Assembly: GCA_002070375.1 (NCBI GenBank)
Contig: MWDD01000002.1
Coordinates: forward strand, 1-64,000
Direction of reading: 5' to 3'
Origin: a bacterium ADurb.Bin157
GTDB taxonomy: Bacteria; Muiribacteriota; Ozemobacteria; Ozemobacterales; Ozemobacteraceae
Length of the DNA: 64,000 nucleotides
Shown here: one piece after another, positions 27,731 to 36,940 of the stretch
How positions within the stretch are numbered: the first letter of the stretch is position 1
Layout of the letters: every line of letters starts with the position of its first letter
Program-made: the position numbers and the translations under genes
Notes under the pieces: generated by a model
What the model was told of the DNA's origin: nothing
Databases searched by the model: none
The model's input: only the letters and a program-made list of their open reading frames with translations

Positions 27731-29809
27731 TTATAATCCTAACGTTTGTCGTAATAATGCCTTCACAGAAGCATCACGGCCCCTAAACATGCGAAAAACT
27801 TCTGCGGGGTGTTTGCTGCCTCCAAGCGCCAAAATAGTGTCTCTGAAACGTTTTCCGGTCCTCGCCATCGCATCTTTGTCTTCGCTGCCCAACTCGATAA
27901 AGGCTTCATAAGCGTCAGCGCTAAGCACCTCAGCCCATTTGTAGCTATAATAGCCCGCCGCGTAGCCGCCCGCAAAAATATGAGTGAACGAACATAAAAA
28001 TTTATCATTCTCGTAAGCACGTAAAACACAAGTTTCGTTCGCAATTCTTCTGAAAGCATCAAATGGGGTCTCTGAACCATTTATGTCATATTCACCGTGT
28101 AAATAAAGGTCCGCTTTCGCAAAAGTTAGCTGCCGCTGCATCTGGTAAGCCGCCCGGTAGTTTTGCGATTCTTTTAATTTTTCGTAAAGTTCTTTGGGAA
28201 GGGGCGACCCTGTTTTGTAGTGGCGCGCCATCTGTTCTACCGTAGTCTGCTCGGTGCACCAATTTTCCATAAACTGGCTTGCAAGTTCAACCGCATCCCA
28301 CTCAATGCCCGAAACGCCCGCAGCATCTGCCTCATCAACCGTTGTGAGCATTCCCTGTAAAGCATGTCCAAACTCGTGATAAAGCGTGTTCACTTCGTAA
28401 AAATTCATGAGCGACGGCTCAGAACCAATCGGAGGAGTTCCGTTGCAAATAACATAAACCACAGGACGAACTAGCTTGCCGGCAGTAATGCGGCGATTGC
28501 GGCACGTGTTCATCCAGGCTCCCCCGCGCTTTTCAGACGGGCGAGAGTAGGGGTCTAAGAAAAAATGTGCAATCATTTCGTCATTTTCGTCAAATACATT
28601 GTAAAATCTGACATCCTCGTGCCAAGTAGGAATCTTAGGGTATTCAGAGCTTTTTATGGTTATGCCGAACAGTCTTGTGCATAAATTAAACATGGCATCT
28701 AATACTTGTGGCATCGGAAAATAAGGCTTGAGCTGCTCTTCGGTGAATGAATAAAGCTTTTCGCGCAGTCGTTCTGACCAATACATCATGTCCCATGGCA
28801 TTAGTTTTTCTTTGAAGCCGCTTTCAGCAGCAAACGTTTCGAGCTCTTCATGCTCTTTTTGCGCCGAAGGTGCCGCAGCTTTTTCAAGTTTTGCGAACAT
28901 TTCAAAAACATTATCAGCACTTTGAGCCATTTTACTGCTTAAACTTAGTTCTGCATGATTCTTATAACCAAGCATTTGTGCTTTTTCATGTCTCAGAGCC
29001 AGAATTTCTCGAATCAGAACTGAATTGTCAAATTCGCCTTCGGAAGCCCTTGTTGTGTAAGCATGATATAGCTCAAAACGACGGTTGCGATTTTTGCAAT
29101 GTTGCATAAAAGGTATATAACAAGACTGATCAAGGGTTATGAGCCATGGCCCTTCATTAAAATCTTGGTTCGTTGAACCTTGATTTGTCTTCTTTTGCCA
29201 AGCTGAATGCGTTAGTCTTTTTAATGATTCGGGCCAGCCGTCTGTTTCCTCTTGCTCTGTTATTGTTAAAGAATACGCTTTGGTAGCGTCTAAAACATTG
29301 TTGGTAAACTTGCTTGATGCTTCGTTTAAGCGTTTGATTATCTCGTTAAATCTTTTTCTGTCGGCATCATTTAAACCTATACCGCTTTTTTCTGCCGATA
29401 AAATCTGCTTGTCGATGATGCGCTGTTTTGAACTTGTAAGTCTTTCGTATTCAGGGCTTGCTTGAAGCTTTTTCAAAGCCTTGTAAATAGGAACGCTCTG
29501 AGATAATTGCAATGAAATTCTTGTGCACTCGGGCATTAATAGGTCGTATACTTTACGAAGTTTGTCTGAATTTTTTACGCTCTTAAGATGTCCTAAAATT
29601 TGCCAAGTATATTCAAAGTCAAGATCAATTTCTTCAAAAGGTTTGAAAAGGGCATCCCAAGTTGGTTGTGCATCTTTTTCAACTTGTTTTAATATGTCTT
29701 TTGTTTTTTCAAATACTTCAAGAACTGCCGGCTCAAAATGTTCGGCAGTGATTTCATCAAATAATGGCAGTCCAATGCGCCTTGAAAGCGGGTTATTATT
29801 TGTACTCAT
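27731..29809 (-). CDS. prlC: M3 family zinc oligopeptidase (oligopeptidase A type)
   Basis: 692 residues, full length for oligopeptidase A, a cytoplasmic enzyme that degrades short peptides and cleaved signal peptides. Zinc site HEFGH in NTLYHEFGHALQGML, with the third ligand and conserved context in GIEWDAVELASQFMENW. Good Shine-Dalgarno GGAAGG. No signal peptide. A paralogue of exactly the same length lies at 36.9-39.0 kb on the same strand; the two are alike along their whole length. Confidence 0.95.
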   Translation of the reverse strand: MSTNNNPLSRRIGLPLFDEITAEHFEPAVLEVFEKTKDILKQVEKDAQPTWDALFKPFEEIDLDFEYTWQILGHLKSVKNSDKLRKVYDLLMPECTRISLQLSQSVPIYKALKKLQASPEYERLTSSKQRIIDKQILSAEKSGIGLNDADRKRFNEIIKRLNEASSKFTNNVLDATKAYSLTITEQEETDGWPESLKRLTHSAWQKKTNQGSTNQDFNEGPWLITLDQSCYIPFMQHCKNRNRRFELYHAYTTRASEGEFDNSVLIREILALRHEKAQMLGYKNHAELSLSSKMAQSADNVFEMFAKLEKAAAPSAQKEHEELETFAAESGFKEKLMPWDMMYWSERLREKLYSFTEEQLKPYFPMPQVLDAMFNLCTRLFGITIKSSEYPKIPTWHEDVRFYNVFDENDEMIAHFFLDPYSRPSEKRGGAWMNTCRNRRITAGKLVRPVVYVICNGTPPIGSEPSLMNFYEVNTLYHEFGHALQGMLTTVDEADAAGVSGIEWDAVELASQFMENWCTEQTTVEQMARHYKTGSPLPKELYEKLKESQNYRAAYQMQRQLTFAKADLYLHGEYDINGSETPFDAFRRIANETCVLRAYENDKFLCSFTHIFAGGYAAGYYSYKWAEVLSADAYEAFIELGSEDKDAMARTGKRFRDTILALGGSKHPAEVFRMFRGRDASVKALLRQTLGL

Positions 29810-29958
29810 TTTATACCTTCCGGGTTGCTATACTGTAAATAAAATATTTTGAAAATCAAATTTTGCAACCTGTTTCACGCTATATTACATTGATTTGTTA
29901 ATAATTTCAATTATTTCTGACTCCAGGTTCTAATGCCAAATTTTCATATATCTGTGTT

Positions 29959-29987
29959 TTGACTTTGCAGGGTTAAAGTGTTAGATT
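29959..29987 (+). promoter_or_regulatory. extended -10 promoter of the pilus operon, leaderless
   Basis: TTGACT (29959-29964), 17-base spacer ending in TGT, TAGATT (29982-29987). The standard distance from the -10 puts +1 at 29994, the A of the ATG of the ATPase gene. No Shine-Dalgarno exists before this ATG, which supports a leaderless message. Confidence 0.7.
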
Positions 29988-29993
29988 TTATAT

Positions 29994-31256
29994 ATGGTGA
30001 ACATTGCTTCTGCTAATAAAATGGGTGTACTGAACCTACCTCTCGAATATAACCCGGGAAAATTCAAAAAAATCTTGGGTGCTTTACCTTTTACAATTGA
30101 AGCAAACGGTATAAGAATTCTTGACCACGAATCCATTGATTATAGCGATATTGTTTCTGTTGCTGCAAATTCTGTTTATCTTGAAATTTTAAACAGAAAT
30201 AACGCCGTGCTTAGATTAAATTGCGGTTTAAAAGCTAAAAATTATGCCGAACTGATTCAAATTATTAAAAATGAGAATTCTGAATACGAAAATTATTCCA
30301 ATGAACTTGAAAAAAACAATCTTAATAATTCTTTTGATTTTGTAAATAATATCCTTGAATTTAGAACTTTACCTTACGTCCGTGCTACTGCCTATATTTT
30401 AAAAATTGCAATTGTTAAAAATTTATCTGACATTCACTTTGAACCGACGGAGTCTGATAAGATAAATCTGACCGTTAGGCAATCCGGAGAAATAATTAAA
30501 GTTGCTTCCTTAGAAAAGATTAAATACGAACGAGTGGCAGCAAGGTTGAAATATTTGGCAAAATGTCTTTCTCACGTTGATGATCTTCCTCAAGAAGGCG
30601 CTTTTAAACATGACAACATAGATGTGAGGCTTTCTACATTTCCAACAGATAATGGCGAAAGAATTTCATTAAGAATTATTAACACAATTAAATTTTTATC
30701 TCTTAATTCTCTGGGGTGGTCTGATGAACATGCCGCTATTTGGCTAAATACAATTAAAAGCAACAGAGGCTTGTATATAATCTCGGGAAGGGTAGGAAGC
30801 GGTAAAACCACTGCCATGTATTCATCCTTATATGAGCTGTCTATCCAAGGGGATCACTTGAGAGCTGTTACCATAGAAGACCCTGTTGAGTCTTTTATTC
30901 CCGGAATATGCCAAGCTTCTCTATCCTCTTTAAAAGAAAAATCATTGGCTAGTGCATTTAAACATATTTTGCGACAAGATCCCAATATTATCGCCCTAGG
31001 CGAAATAAGAGACGCCGACTGTGTTAAAGAAGTTTTGCAGGCTTCTTTGTCCGGGCATTTAATTCTTGCCACTTTTCATGCCGGTTCTGTTAACGAAACT
31101 GTGGAAAGGCTCAAACAAATGTCGTCGGACGAAAATATAGTTCTGCCCGGACTAAAAGGAATATTACATCTTGAATTAAAAAGAGAAGGGCTGAAATTAT
31201 CTCCCGAAGTGCATTTTGCAAAAATCTCTGAAAACAAACCTGAGAGGGTGTTTTGA
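29994..31256 (+). CDS. GspE/PilB-type assembly ATPase
   Basis: Hexameric secretion or pilus-extension motor. Walker A SGRVGSGKTTAMYS at about 263-276, Asp-box (EDPVES), Walker B ALGEIRD at about 334-340 and the His-box LILATFHAGS follow the usual order. With 420 residues it is shorter than PilB/GspE (about 500-570): the N-terminal regulatory domain is reduced to some 130 residues, and the tetracysteine zinc motif is absent. Start is the ATG at the predicted transcription start. It leads six overlapping genes. Confidence 0.9.
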   Translation: MVNIASANKMGVLNLPLEYNPGKFKKILGALPFTIEANGIRILDHESIDYSDIVSVAANSVYLEILNRNNAVLRLNCGLKAKNYAELIQIIKNENSEYENYSNELEKNNLNNSFDFVNNILEFRTLPYVRATAYILKIAIVKNLSDIHFEPTESDKINLTVRQSGEIIKVASLEKIKYERVAARLKYLAKCLSHVDDLPQEGAFKHDNIDVRLSTFPTDNGERISLRIINTIKFLSLNSLGWSDEHAAIWLNTIKSNRGLYIISGRVGSGKTTAMYSSLYELSIQGDHLRAVTIEDPVESFIPGICQASLSSLKEKSLASAFKHILRQDPNIIALGEIRDADCVKEVLQASLSGHLILATFHAGSVNETVERLKQMSSDENIVLPGLKGILHLELKREGLKLSPEVHFAKISENKPERVF

Positions 31257-32254
31257 TGAAAAGCTTAGGAATGAGTCTTTCAGATAATAATCATGTAGAT
31301 ATGTTTCTTTTTCAACTAGGTTCACTCTTATTAAACAAAAAATCCATGAATTTTGCTCTTAGAGAAATTGCTAATAATAAACTTCTCGGATACATTTCTA
31401 TGAGAGCTGTTAAAATGGCTGAATATATGGAGTCCGGTAATGTAGTCGATTACAAAATTTTAAAAAAAGTTTTTCCCTTTTTGCCCGATCGCATAATACA
31501 TATAATTGCTTTACCAATCTCAGACTATACAAAAGGGATTCTACTTGTTAATTGGAAATATTTGAAATTTAATCTGAAAACTTTGTTTAACTATGTTTAT
31601 GCCCCGATTCTCTCAATATTTTTTGGCTGTGTAGTTTTTAAATTATTCGCACACTTTACTTTCCCTCAATTAAACGAAATCCTCTCTGGGTTGAATGTTG
31701 AGCGATCTTACTATCCGGAACTTCTTCTGGGCCCATTTTTTACTGAAGAATTTGCGAAAATAATTATTCTTTTGCCTGTGATTATATTTTGTTTTCTAAT
31801 GCTGTTCGCAAAAATTGTTTTCTTAGTTAAAGGTGCATATAAGCTTCAAGACAGAGCAAATTTGTTGCGGATGCTTGCGGTTTTGCCATTTAACGAACGA
31901 TTGAGCATTTTAACTATGATGTCAGAAAAGCGAATCTATAAGTCAGAATACTTAGTCTACAGAAACTTCACAAATCTCTTAAAAGAAGGCGTTGACATAA
32001 ATTCAGCTTCTGACAGATCCGGTTTATCCTCGCAGTTAGGTTGGGTTATGCTACCAACTTTTAGAAACGAGACTTCTTCAGAGGTGATCTTAGATGTTGC
32101 AACACTATTTGAAAAAAGACTTGAATATCTGATTGATAAAACCGGCCACATGTTGAGGCTTTTGGCAATCTTATTCGAAGGAGCCTTATTCGCAGCCTGC
32201 GCTTGGGTCCTTTTTTCTGCAATATCAGATATATTAACGGGTATAATGCTATGA
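31256..32254 (+). CDS. GspF/PilC-like inner-membrane platform protein (first copy)
   Basis: 332 residues with a divergent GspF layout: a helical cytoplasmic domain, a hydrophobic helix near 115-135 (YAPILSIFFGCVVFKLF), a further helix near 170-200, a second cytoplasmic domain (FNERLSILTMMSEKRIY ... LLKEGVDINSASD) and a C-terminal helix. GspF proteins anchor the ATPase and the growing pseudopilus. The ATG overlaps the ATPase stop; GAGAGG is the ribosome site. Sequence similarity to GspF is weak, and context carries much of the call. Confidence 0.72.
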   Translation: MKSLGMSLSDNNHVDMFLFQLGSLLLNKKSMNFALREIANNKLLGYISMRAVKMAEYMESGNVVDYKILKKVFPFLPDRIIHIIALPISDYTKGILLVNWKYLKFNLKTLFNYVYAPILSIFFGCVVFKLFAHFTFPQLNEILSGLNVERSYYPELLLGPFFTEEFAKIIILLPVIIFCFLMLFAKIVFLVKGAYKLQDRANLLRMLAVLPFNERLSILTMMSEKRIYKSEYLVYRNFTNLLKEGVDINSASDRSGLSSQLGWVMLPTFRNETSSEVILDVATLFEKRLEYLIDKTGHMLRLLAILFEGALFAACAWVLFSAISDILTGIML

Positions 32255-33267
32255 AAAATAAAATAGATTATGCTCAAGTAATAGAGTTTTGTCATATAAT
32301 TTTGATTATATCAAAAAGCGAAGGACGGATAAGCGATTCTTTATCTGCGTTGTTAACTAAAGATAAAGATAATGATAATAAAGCTTTTCAATGGGCACAA
32401 GCCATTGCTCAAAACCTTGAACAAGGTCATTCTATTGAGGAATCTTGTAAAATACTTGAGAATATAGATCCCGTATTAAACAGACTATTGCCTTTGATAT
32501 TAAAAAAACAACTTTATAATTTATTAGAGGCATATATCCGTTTTCTTACTTTTCTGGAACTGTTGAAAGAAGATACGAAAAATGCATTATTTTACCCTTT
32601 TATCGTGTCGTGTTTACTATTTTTGAGTCTCTTGCAACTTAATTATATTTTATTTCCTGAAATGGAAAAAATTGTTCAAGACTTTGGTGTGAATTCGCCT
32701 TTTCTGATGAATATTCTTTTTTTTGCAAACAAAACATATTGGCCCTTATCTTTGCTGATTCCCGTATTCATTTTACTGTTTTTATGCCTGACAACACTAT
32801 CAGTTTTTAACGGCAGACTTTTTGCTAATTCACTTATTGCCAAATTTACCGGTATACAAACGGCACTAAGATTGCAAGAAATTTCAAGAATTCAACATAT
32901 GATTGGACTATACCTTTTATCTGGTGAAACACTTGAAAAGTCTATAGAAACTGTTGCCGAATTGTCTACACAAAAATACAAGTCTCATATGTTGTTTATT
33001 GCACAAAAACTTGCTGAAGGTATTTCCCACGAAATAGTTTTTAAAGATTCTAAAATATTTGAAATTATGATGCAAAATGAAGCCAATCAAGAATTATCCT
33101 CTTACTTTAAGTTGGCCTCAGAAAATAATTACAAATCTTCAAAATTAATTTTTAATGCCTATTCCGGCCTTATGGCCCTGATTTCTTTGCTCGCAGTTTC
33201 TTTTCTTGTTGCATTGATTGTATGCGCTACTTTTGATTCTTATTACTGGTTGATGTGGAGTTTTTAA
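32251..33267 (+). CDS. GspF/PilC-like inner-membrane platform protein (second copy)
   Basis: 338 residues, same two-domain, three-helix plan as the preceding gene: LEQGHSIEESCKILE in the first cytoplasmic part (a typical GspF phrase), helices at about 110-135, 160-190 and the C-terminus, and RIQHMIGLYLLSGETLEKSIE in the second domain. ATG at 32251 overlaps the preceding stop. Two platform proteins in one operon may form a heteromer. Confidence 0.75.
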   Translation: MKNKIDYAQVIEFCHIILIISKSEGRISDSLSALLTKDKDNDNKAFQWAQAIAQNLEQGHSIEESCKILENIDPVLNRLLPLILKKQLYNLLEAYIRFLTFLELLKEDTKNALFYPFIVSCLLFLSLLQLNYILFPEMEKIVQDFGVNSPFLMNILFFANKTYWPLSLLIPVFILLFLCLTTLSVFNGRLFANSLIAKFTGIQTALRLQEISRIQHMIGLYLLSGETLEKSIETVAELSTQKYKSHMLFIAQKLAEGISHEIVFKDSKIFEIMMQNEANQELSSYFKLASENNYKSSKLIFNAYSGLMALISLLAVSFLVALIVCATFDSYYWLMWSF

Positions 33268-33626
33268 TGATTTATCGTAAAGGGATTTCGCTGATAGAAA
33301 TTTTAGCTGCTACTGCCTTGTGCTCATTTATGCTTATTTCGATGAATATGCTAAACGCAAACCTTAATAAAGCATTGAAAAATGCTGATAAAAACTCAAC
33401 CGCGATATTCTTGATTGAAAGTATTAAAAACAAGCTTAAAGCAGATCTGTTAAGCGGAATTTCCGCTTACGAAAATATTAACCCTGAGATTACGCAGTTT
33501 ACTGATTCTAAAAATTGGCATGTTAAAGTAGTCAATAGAGAGAAAAATGGACTTAAATTAGTCTTATTTGAAAAAGATCTGTATTCCGGATTTGTTTATG
33601 AGTTTGGAGTTTTTGAAAATGAATAA
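33267..33626 (+). CDS. prepilin-type pseudopilin
   Basis: 119 residues. The N-terminus MIYRKGISLIEILAATALCSFMLIS is a type IV prepilin: a six-residue basic leader ending in glycine, hydrophobic +1 (I), glutamate at +5, hydrophobic helix. I chose the ATG with GGAG six bases upstream over an earlier GTG. The start overlaps the preceding stop; likely a minor pseudopilin of the GspI/GspJ size class. Confidence 0.82.
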   Translation: MIYRKGISLIEILAATALCSFMLISMNMLNANLNKALKNADKNSTAIFLIESIKNKLKADLLSGISAYENINPEITQFTDSKNWHVKVVNREKNGLKLVLFEKDLYSGFVYEFGVFENE

Positions 33627-34032
33627 AAAAGCTTTTACTCTTATAGAACTGATGATTGTAATCGCAATAATGTCAATTGCGATAACATTTTTACATCTCG
33701 GTAATTCCGGATTTATGAAGAGTTTTACACAAAAAAGCGAAATTATTAAGAATAACGATAATTTAGCCTCATTTTATTTATATATGAAAACTCAATTAAA
33801 AAAATGTGATTCTGTGATATTTGCGGATGAATATATAGTTAAATTTAAACCTGATATAACATTAAGAAGCCTTAATAACGGACATTCTGTAGAATTTAAC
33901 GACAAATTGTTTGTTTTTGGCAATAACTACAAAATTTGGGGTTATGAGAAAGTAGATGAAAATACCTTTTCAATGCAGTTTAGCAGCGTAAATGAAAATA
34001 TCAGAGTCTTTTGGAGAGTGGGCCATGAATAG
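33619..34032 (+). CDS. prepilin-type pseudopilin
   Basis: 137 residues. MNKKAFTLIELMIVIAIMSIAI is a near-perfect prepilin N-terminus (FTLIELM) with alanine in place of glycine before the cleavage site. The rest is a small globular domain of GspH/GspG size. The ATG lies inside the end of the preceding gene (8-base overlap). Confidence 0.87.
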   Translation: MNKKAFTLIELMIVIAIMSIAITFLHLGNSGFMKSFTQKSEIIKNNDNLASFYLYMKTQLKKCDSVIFADEYIVKFKPDITLRSLNNGHSVEFNDKLFVFGNNYKIWGYEKVDENTFSMQFSSVNENIRVFWRVGHE

Positions 34033-34183
34033 CATCAATAATCGAAGAGGATTTGTCCTGTTTTTAACTTTTGCTTTTGGTATATTTCTTATTTATTCTG
34101 CTTTTTCAGTAAGCTTAATTGACATAGTTGCCCTGTATAGAAAACAAAATTACTGTCTTGATTTGGCAGGAAGAGTTAAATAA
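34025..34183 (+). CDS. small PilX-like membrane protein
   Basis: 52 residues: MNSINNRRGFVLFLTFAFG... A basic start with RRGF, then one hydrophobic helix and a short tail (ALYRKQNYCLDLAGRVK). This is the N-terminal plan of GspK/PilX minor pilins without the usual large globular domain, so it could be a truncated GspK or a minimal peptide partner. It overlaps the preceding gene by 8 bases and closes the pilus operon. Confidence 0.65.
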   Translation: MNSINNRRGFVLFLTFAFGIFLIYSAFSVSLIDIVALYRKQNYCLDLAGRVK

Positions 34184-34213
34184 ATTGAATTTCAAACCGC
34201 AAAATAATTTAAT

Positions 34214-36121
34214 ATGACAGCCTCAGACAATATTAACGACTATATTTATAAAGGAAAAACATTAGTTGCTCTGACTCAAATGCTAGAAGACGGGTCAATG
34301 TGCGATGAAAATCTTTTATTATCACTTTTTCAATCTATAGACGATGATTTTTTATTGTGTAAAATATTGGAATTAATTGCTTCACAAAAAATTATTAACG
34401 GAGTTCAGTTTGCCACAAAATATTTGAGCCACCCAAACCCAAGGGTTAGAGCTAACGCAATAGAAGCAGTCTCATTAGATATAAAACTCTCTCTAAGCAA
34501 GGTTTTTGAATTAGCGAAAGATAATAATAATCGTGTGGCAGTAAATGCTATTCTTGCACTTCAAAAGCAACCGACTAAAAAATTACACGAACTTATTAAT
34601 AATTTGACTTATAAAACCCGATCTGATTATGGTTTTAGTCTTTTATATCTAATTGATCATTTGTCGAATATTAACAGAATAGACCTGCTTAATAATCTTT
34701 TATATATACATAATCCCCACGTGAGAGATTTGGTATATTCTAAGTTGAAAAAACTTGAAAATAATGGCAATCAAAATGCCGGAATAATCAGGAAAAACGT
34801 TGATACCCAAATCTTGTTGCACCAAAACAGAAAGAATTTTTTTAGAAACTCATTAGATGACATAATGTCATCATTTATTGACAGATTTCAAGAAACCGAT
34901 TTTTGCCGGGAAGAAATTACAAGATCGAAAGACCCTATTGTCGAAAGAGAGGCGATCAAGAAAATTCTGGATAAAGTATCTCTTGCGGATATTGCTGATG
35001 TTGAAACTCTTGAGAATATCAAATACATAGACTCTGACGCAGAATTCTTAAAGAATCTTTTGGGTGTATCTAAAAAAACTTTTTCTGATACTGAAACTTT
35101 TAATAAGGTCTTAATAAGAATTGTTGAACAAGAGCTCGCAATACTCGAACAAAGGAAAAAGTTTGCAATAACCTGTTCGGTTTACGATTTACTTAAGCCT
35201 GATATTTGTATTGAAAATAAGGAGATTGCCACTATTAAGCCGGATCTGGCTTATTTAAAAGCAATTGTTTGGTCATATGTTCCGGAAGAGGAATTTTCTG
35301 TTTTGCCCGGACGAGAATTGTCGGTGATAGATATTTTTACTCTTACTATGAACCTTTATCAAAAACATATTTGGGATTTTACCCTTATTACATTTCAATA
35401 TATTATAGAAGCTCTTGCTTGGATAGGCGTAATTTGTGCTACTTTTTATATTGTTCAGGAATATATATTGCTATTTATTATTCCTGTTATATTAATTTTT
35501 GTTACTGCTTTTAAATGTTTAAAGCTTTTTATTGCTTGGCAAATCTCTATTATTTTAATGTTGCAAGATTTTGTACACGGTAGGCAATATAATAGTAAAG
35601 AAATTTCCGCCTCTGTTTCTGAGACCATGAAAACTGTTTATTATGTTGCTCAGGAAAAATATAAGCGATTGGTTTTATATGGTATCGGATTCACATTATT
35701 AGCCAAAATACTGGCAATTCCCATCCCGGCGTTAAGCATTGAAACAACAATGTATTCTTTTATGAATTGGCTTGTTAATATTTCGGTTATCGTCTTAACA
35801 AGTTGGCAAACATTTAAGTTGCTATTGGTTGAACCAATAGCAGTTATTGCCCCAAAATTCGATGCTTTTAGAACTTCATTTGAATTTTTTAATGAGAATA
35901 AAACAAAACTAATTATGTTGTTTCTGATAGGAACTTTTTTGAGTAACGCTGTTGCCGGCACTTCGGGCCAGATTATGGATTTTATGCCTTTCGGAAAATA
36001 TCAAATCATTTTAAAGATTGCTCTCATAATACTGTCTAATCTTTTCTTGTCTCCCATAATTTTAAGTAATATGACAATATATTGCTTAATCAAGCTTAAG
36101 AATTATAATGTTAAAAATTGA
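34214..36121 (+). CDS. HEAT-repeat protein with C-terminal membrane domain
   Basis: 635 residues. The N-terminal 250 residues hold HEAT repeats, including HPNPRVRANAIEAV and, 36 residues on, DNNNRVAVNAILALQK. The middle is a charged helical region. The last 250 residues contain about five to six membrane helices (ALAWIGVICATFYIV, YILLFIIPVILIFVTAF and so on). No Shine-Dalgarno is visible before the ATG, which lies 30 bases after the pilus operon, so it may be read from the same message. Function unknown. The HEAT couplet matches the two giant HEAT proteins at 58-63 kb. Confidence 0.7.
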   Translation: MTASDNINDYIYKGKTLVALTQMLEDGSMCDENLLLSLFQSIDDDFLLCKILELIASQKIINGVQFATKYLSHPNPRVRANAIEAVSLDIKLSLSKVFELAKDNNNRVAVNAILALQKQPTKKLHELINNLTYKTRSDYGFSLLYLIDHLSNINRIDLLNNLLYIHNPHVRDLVYSKLKKLENNGNQNAGIIRKNVDTQILLHQNRKNFFRNSLDDIMSSFIDRFQETDFCREEITRSKDPIVEREAIKKILDKVSLADIADVETLENIKYIDSDAEFLKNLLGVSKKTFSDTETFNKVLIRIVEQELAILEQRKKFAITCSVYDLLKPDICIENKEIATIKPDLAYLKAIVWSYVPEEEFSVLPGRELSVIDIFTLTMNLYQKHIWDFTLITFQYIIEALAWIGVICATFYIVQEYILLFIIPVILIFVTAFKCLKLFIAWQISIILMLQDFVHGRQYNSKEISASVSETMKTVYYVAQEKYKRLVLYGIGFTLLAKILAIPIPALSIETTMYSFMNWLVNISVIVLTSWQTFKLLLVEPIAVIAPKFDAFRTSFEFFNENKTKLIMLFLIGTFLSNAVAGTSGQIMDFMPFGKYQIILKIALIILSNLFLSPIILSNMTIYCLIKLKNYNVKN

Positions 36122-36132
36122 GTTTTAAATTA

Positions 36133-36939
36133 CTATTTTACTCTTTCGGGTATTAATAACTTTAATATTAATGCTAAAGTCAGACCGGCTAAAAAACCAA
36201 TAATATGGCAATCAAATGCAACTCCGCCGAGTAAAGGGTTGTTGTAGTTTGCCTGCAATGCATTTATAAGCAAGTAAAAGCCTAATACAACAAATGCAGG
36301 AACATCAATTCGTCTGATGAAAAACCAAATCGGACAGAAAAAACTGGTAATGAGATTTTTTGGGAAAAAAGCCATGTAAGCACCCATGATGCCACTTATT
36401 GCGCCGCTCGCTCCGACTAAGGGGGTCGTGGATTCGGGATTTAAGTATGCATGACCAATCCCTGAAACAGCTCCGACAAATAAATAGAAAACAAGATAGC
36501 CAATTTTGCCAAGCTTTTCTTCAACATTATCAGAAAAAATCCAAAAAAACCACATGTTAGATAATAAATGATCCAGACTCCCGTGTAAAAAACAAAATAA
36601 TAAGGGCATTAACCAAATGATTAAAGAATTAGTCTTCACCTTTAAAAAATTTAATAACTTGGCATCACTTTCATTTTTAATGCTTTGATTAAACTCATTC
36701 TCGTCAATCGCAGAGTTTACAAAATACTCTGTTTTACCGCTATTATATATTGACGGCACCAATCCATATTTGTTGTTGAAGTTGGCCAGCTTATAAATAC
36801 CGATTATAGAATTATCAGAAGCAGAACCGATAATAGACTGATAAGTGAATATCAGAAAACAAATGCCAATAATCACATATGTTATTATCGGTTTACAGCT
36901 GATCTTTGTGTTCTTATTGTCATGTACCGGAACGAACAT
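36133..36939 (-). CDS. rhomboid family intramembrane serine protease
   Basis: 268 residues. The catalytic serine is in PLVGASGAISGIMGAYMAFF and the histidine in DCHIIGFLAGLTLA; HGSLDHLLSNMWFFWIF is the conserved histidine/asparagine loop that stabilises the transition state. The first helix (ITYVIIGICFLIFTYQS) is followed by a soluble insert of about 70 residues, as in other long-loop bacterial rhomboids. It starts two bases after the stop of the upstream M3 peptidase gene and is probably cotranscribed with it. Confidence 0.92.
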   Translation of the reverse strand: MFVPVHDNKNTKISCKPIITYVIIGICFLIFTYQSIIGSASDNSIIGIYKLANFNNKYGLVPSIYNSGKTEYFVNSAIDENEFNQSIKNESDAKLLNFLKVKTNSLIIWLMPLLFCFLHGSLDHLLSNMWFFWIFSDNVEEKLGKIGYLVFYLFVGAVSGIGHAYLNPESTTPLVGASGAISGIMGAYMAFFPKNLITSFFCPIWFFIRRIDVPAFVVLGFYLLINALQANYNNPLLGGVAFDCHIIGFLAGLTLALILKLLIPERVK

Positions 36940-36940
36940 A

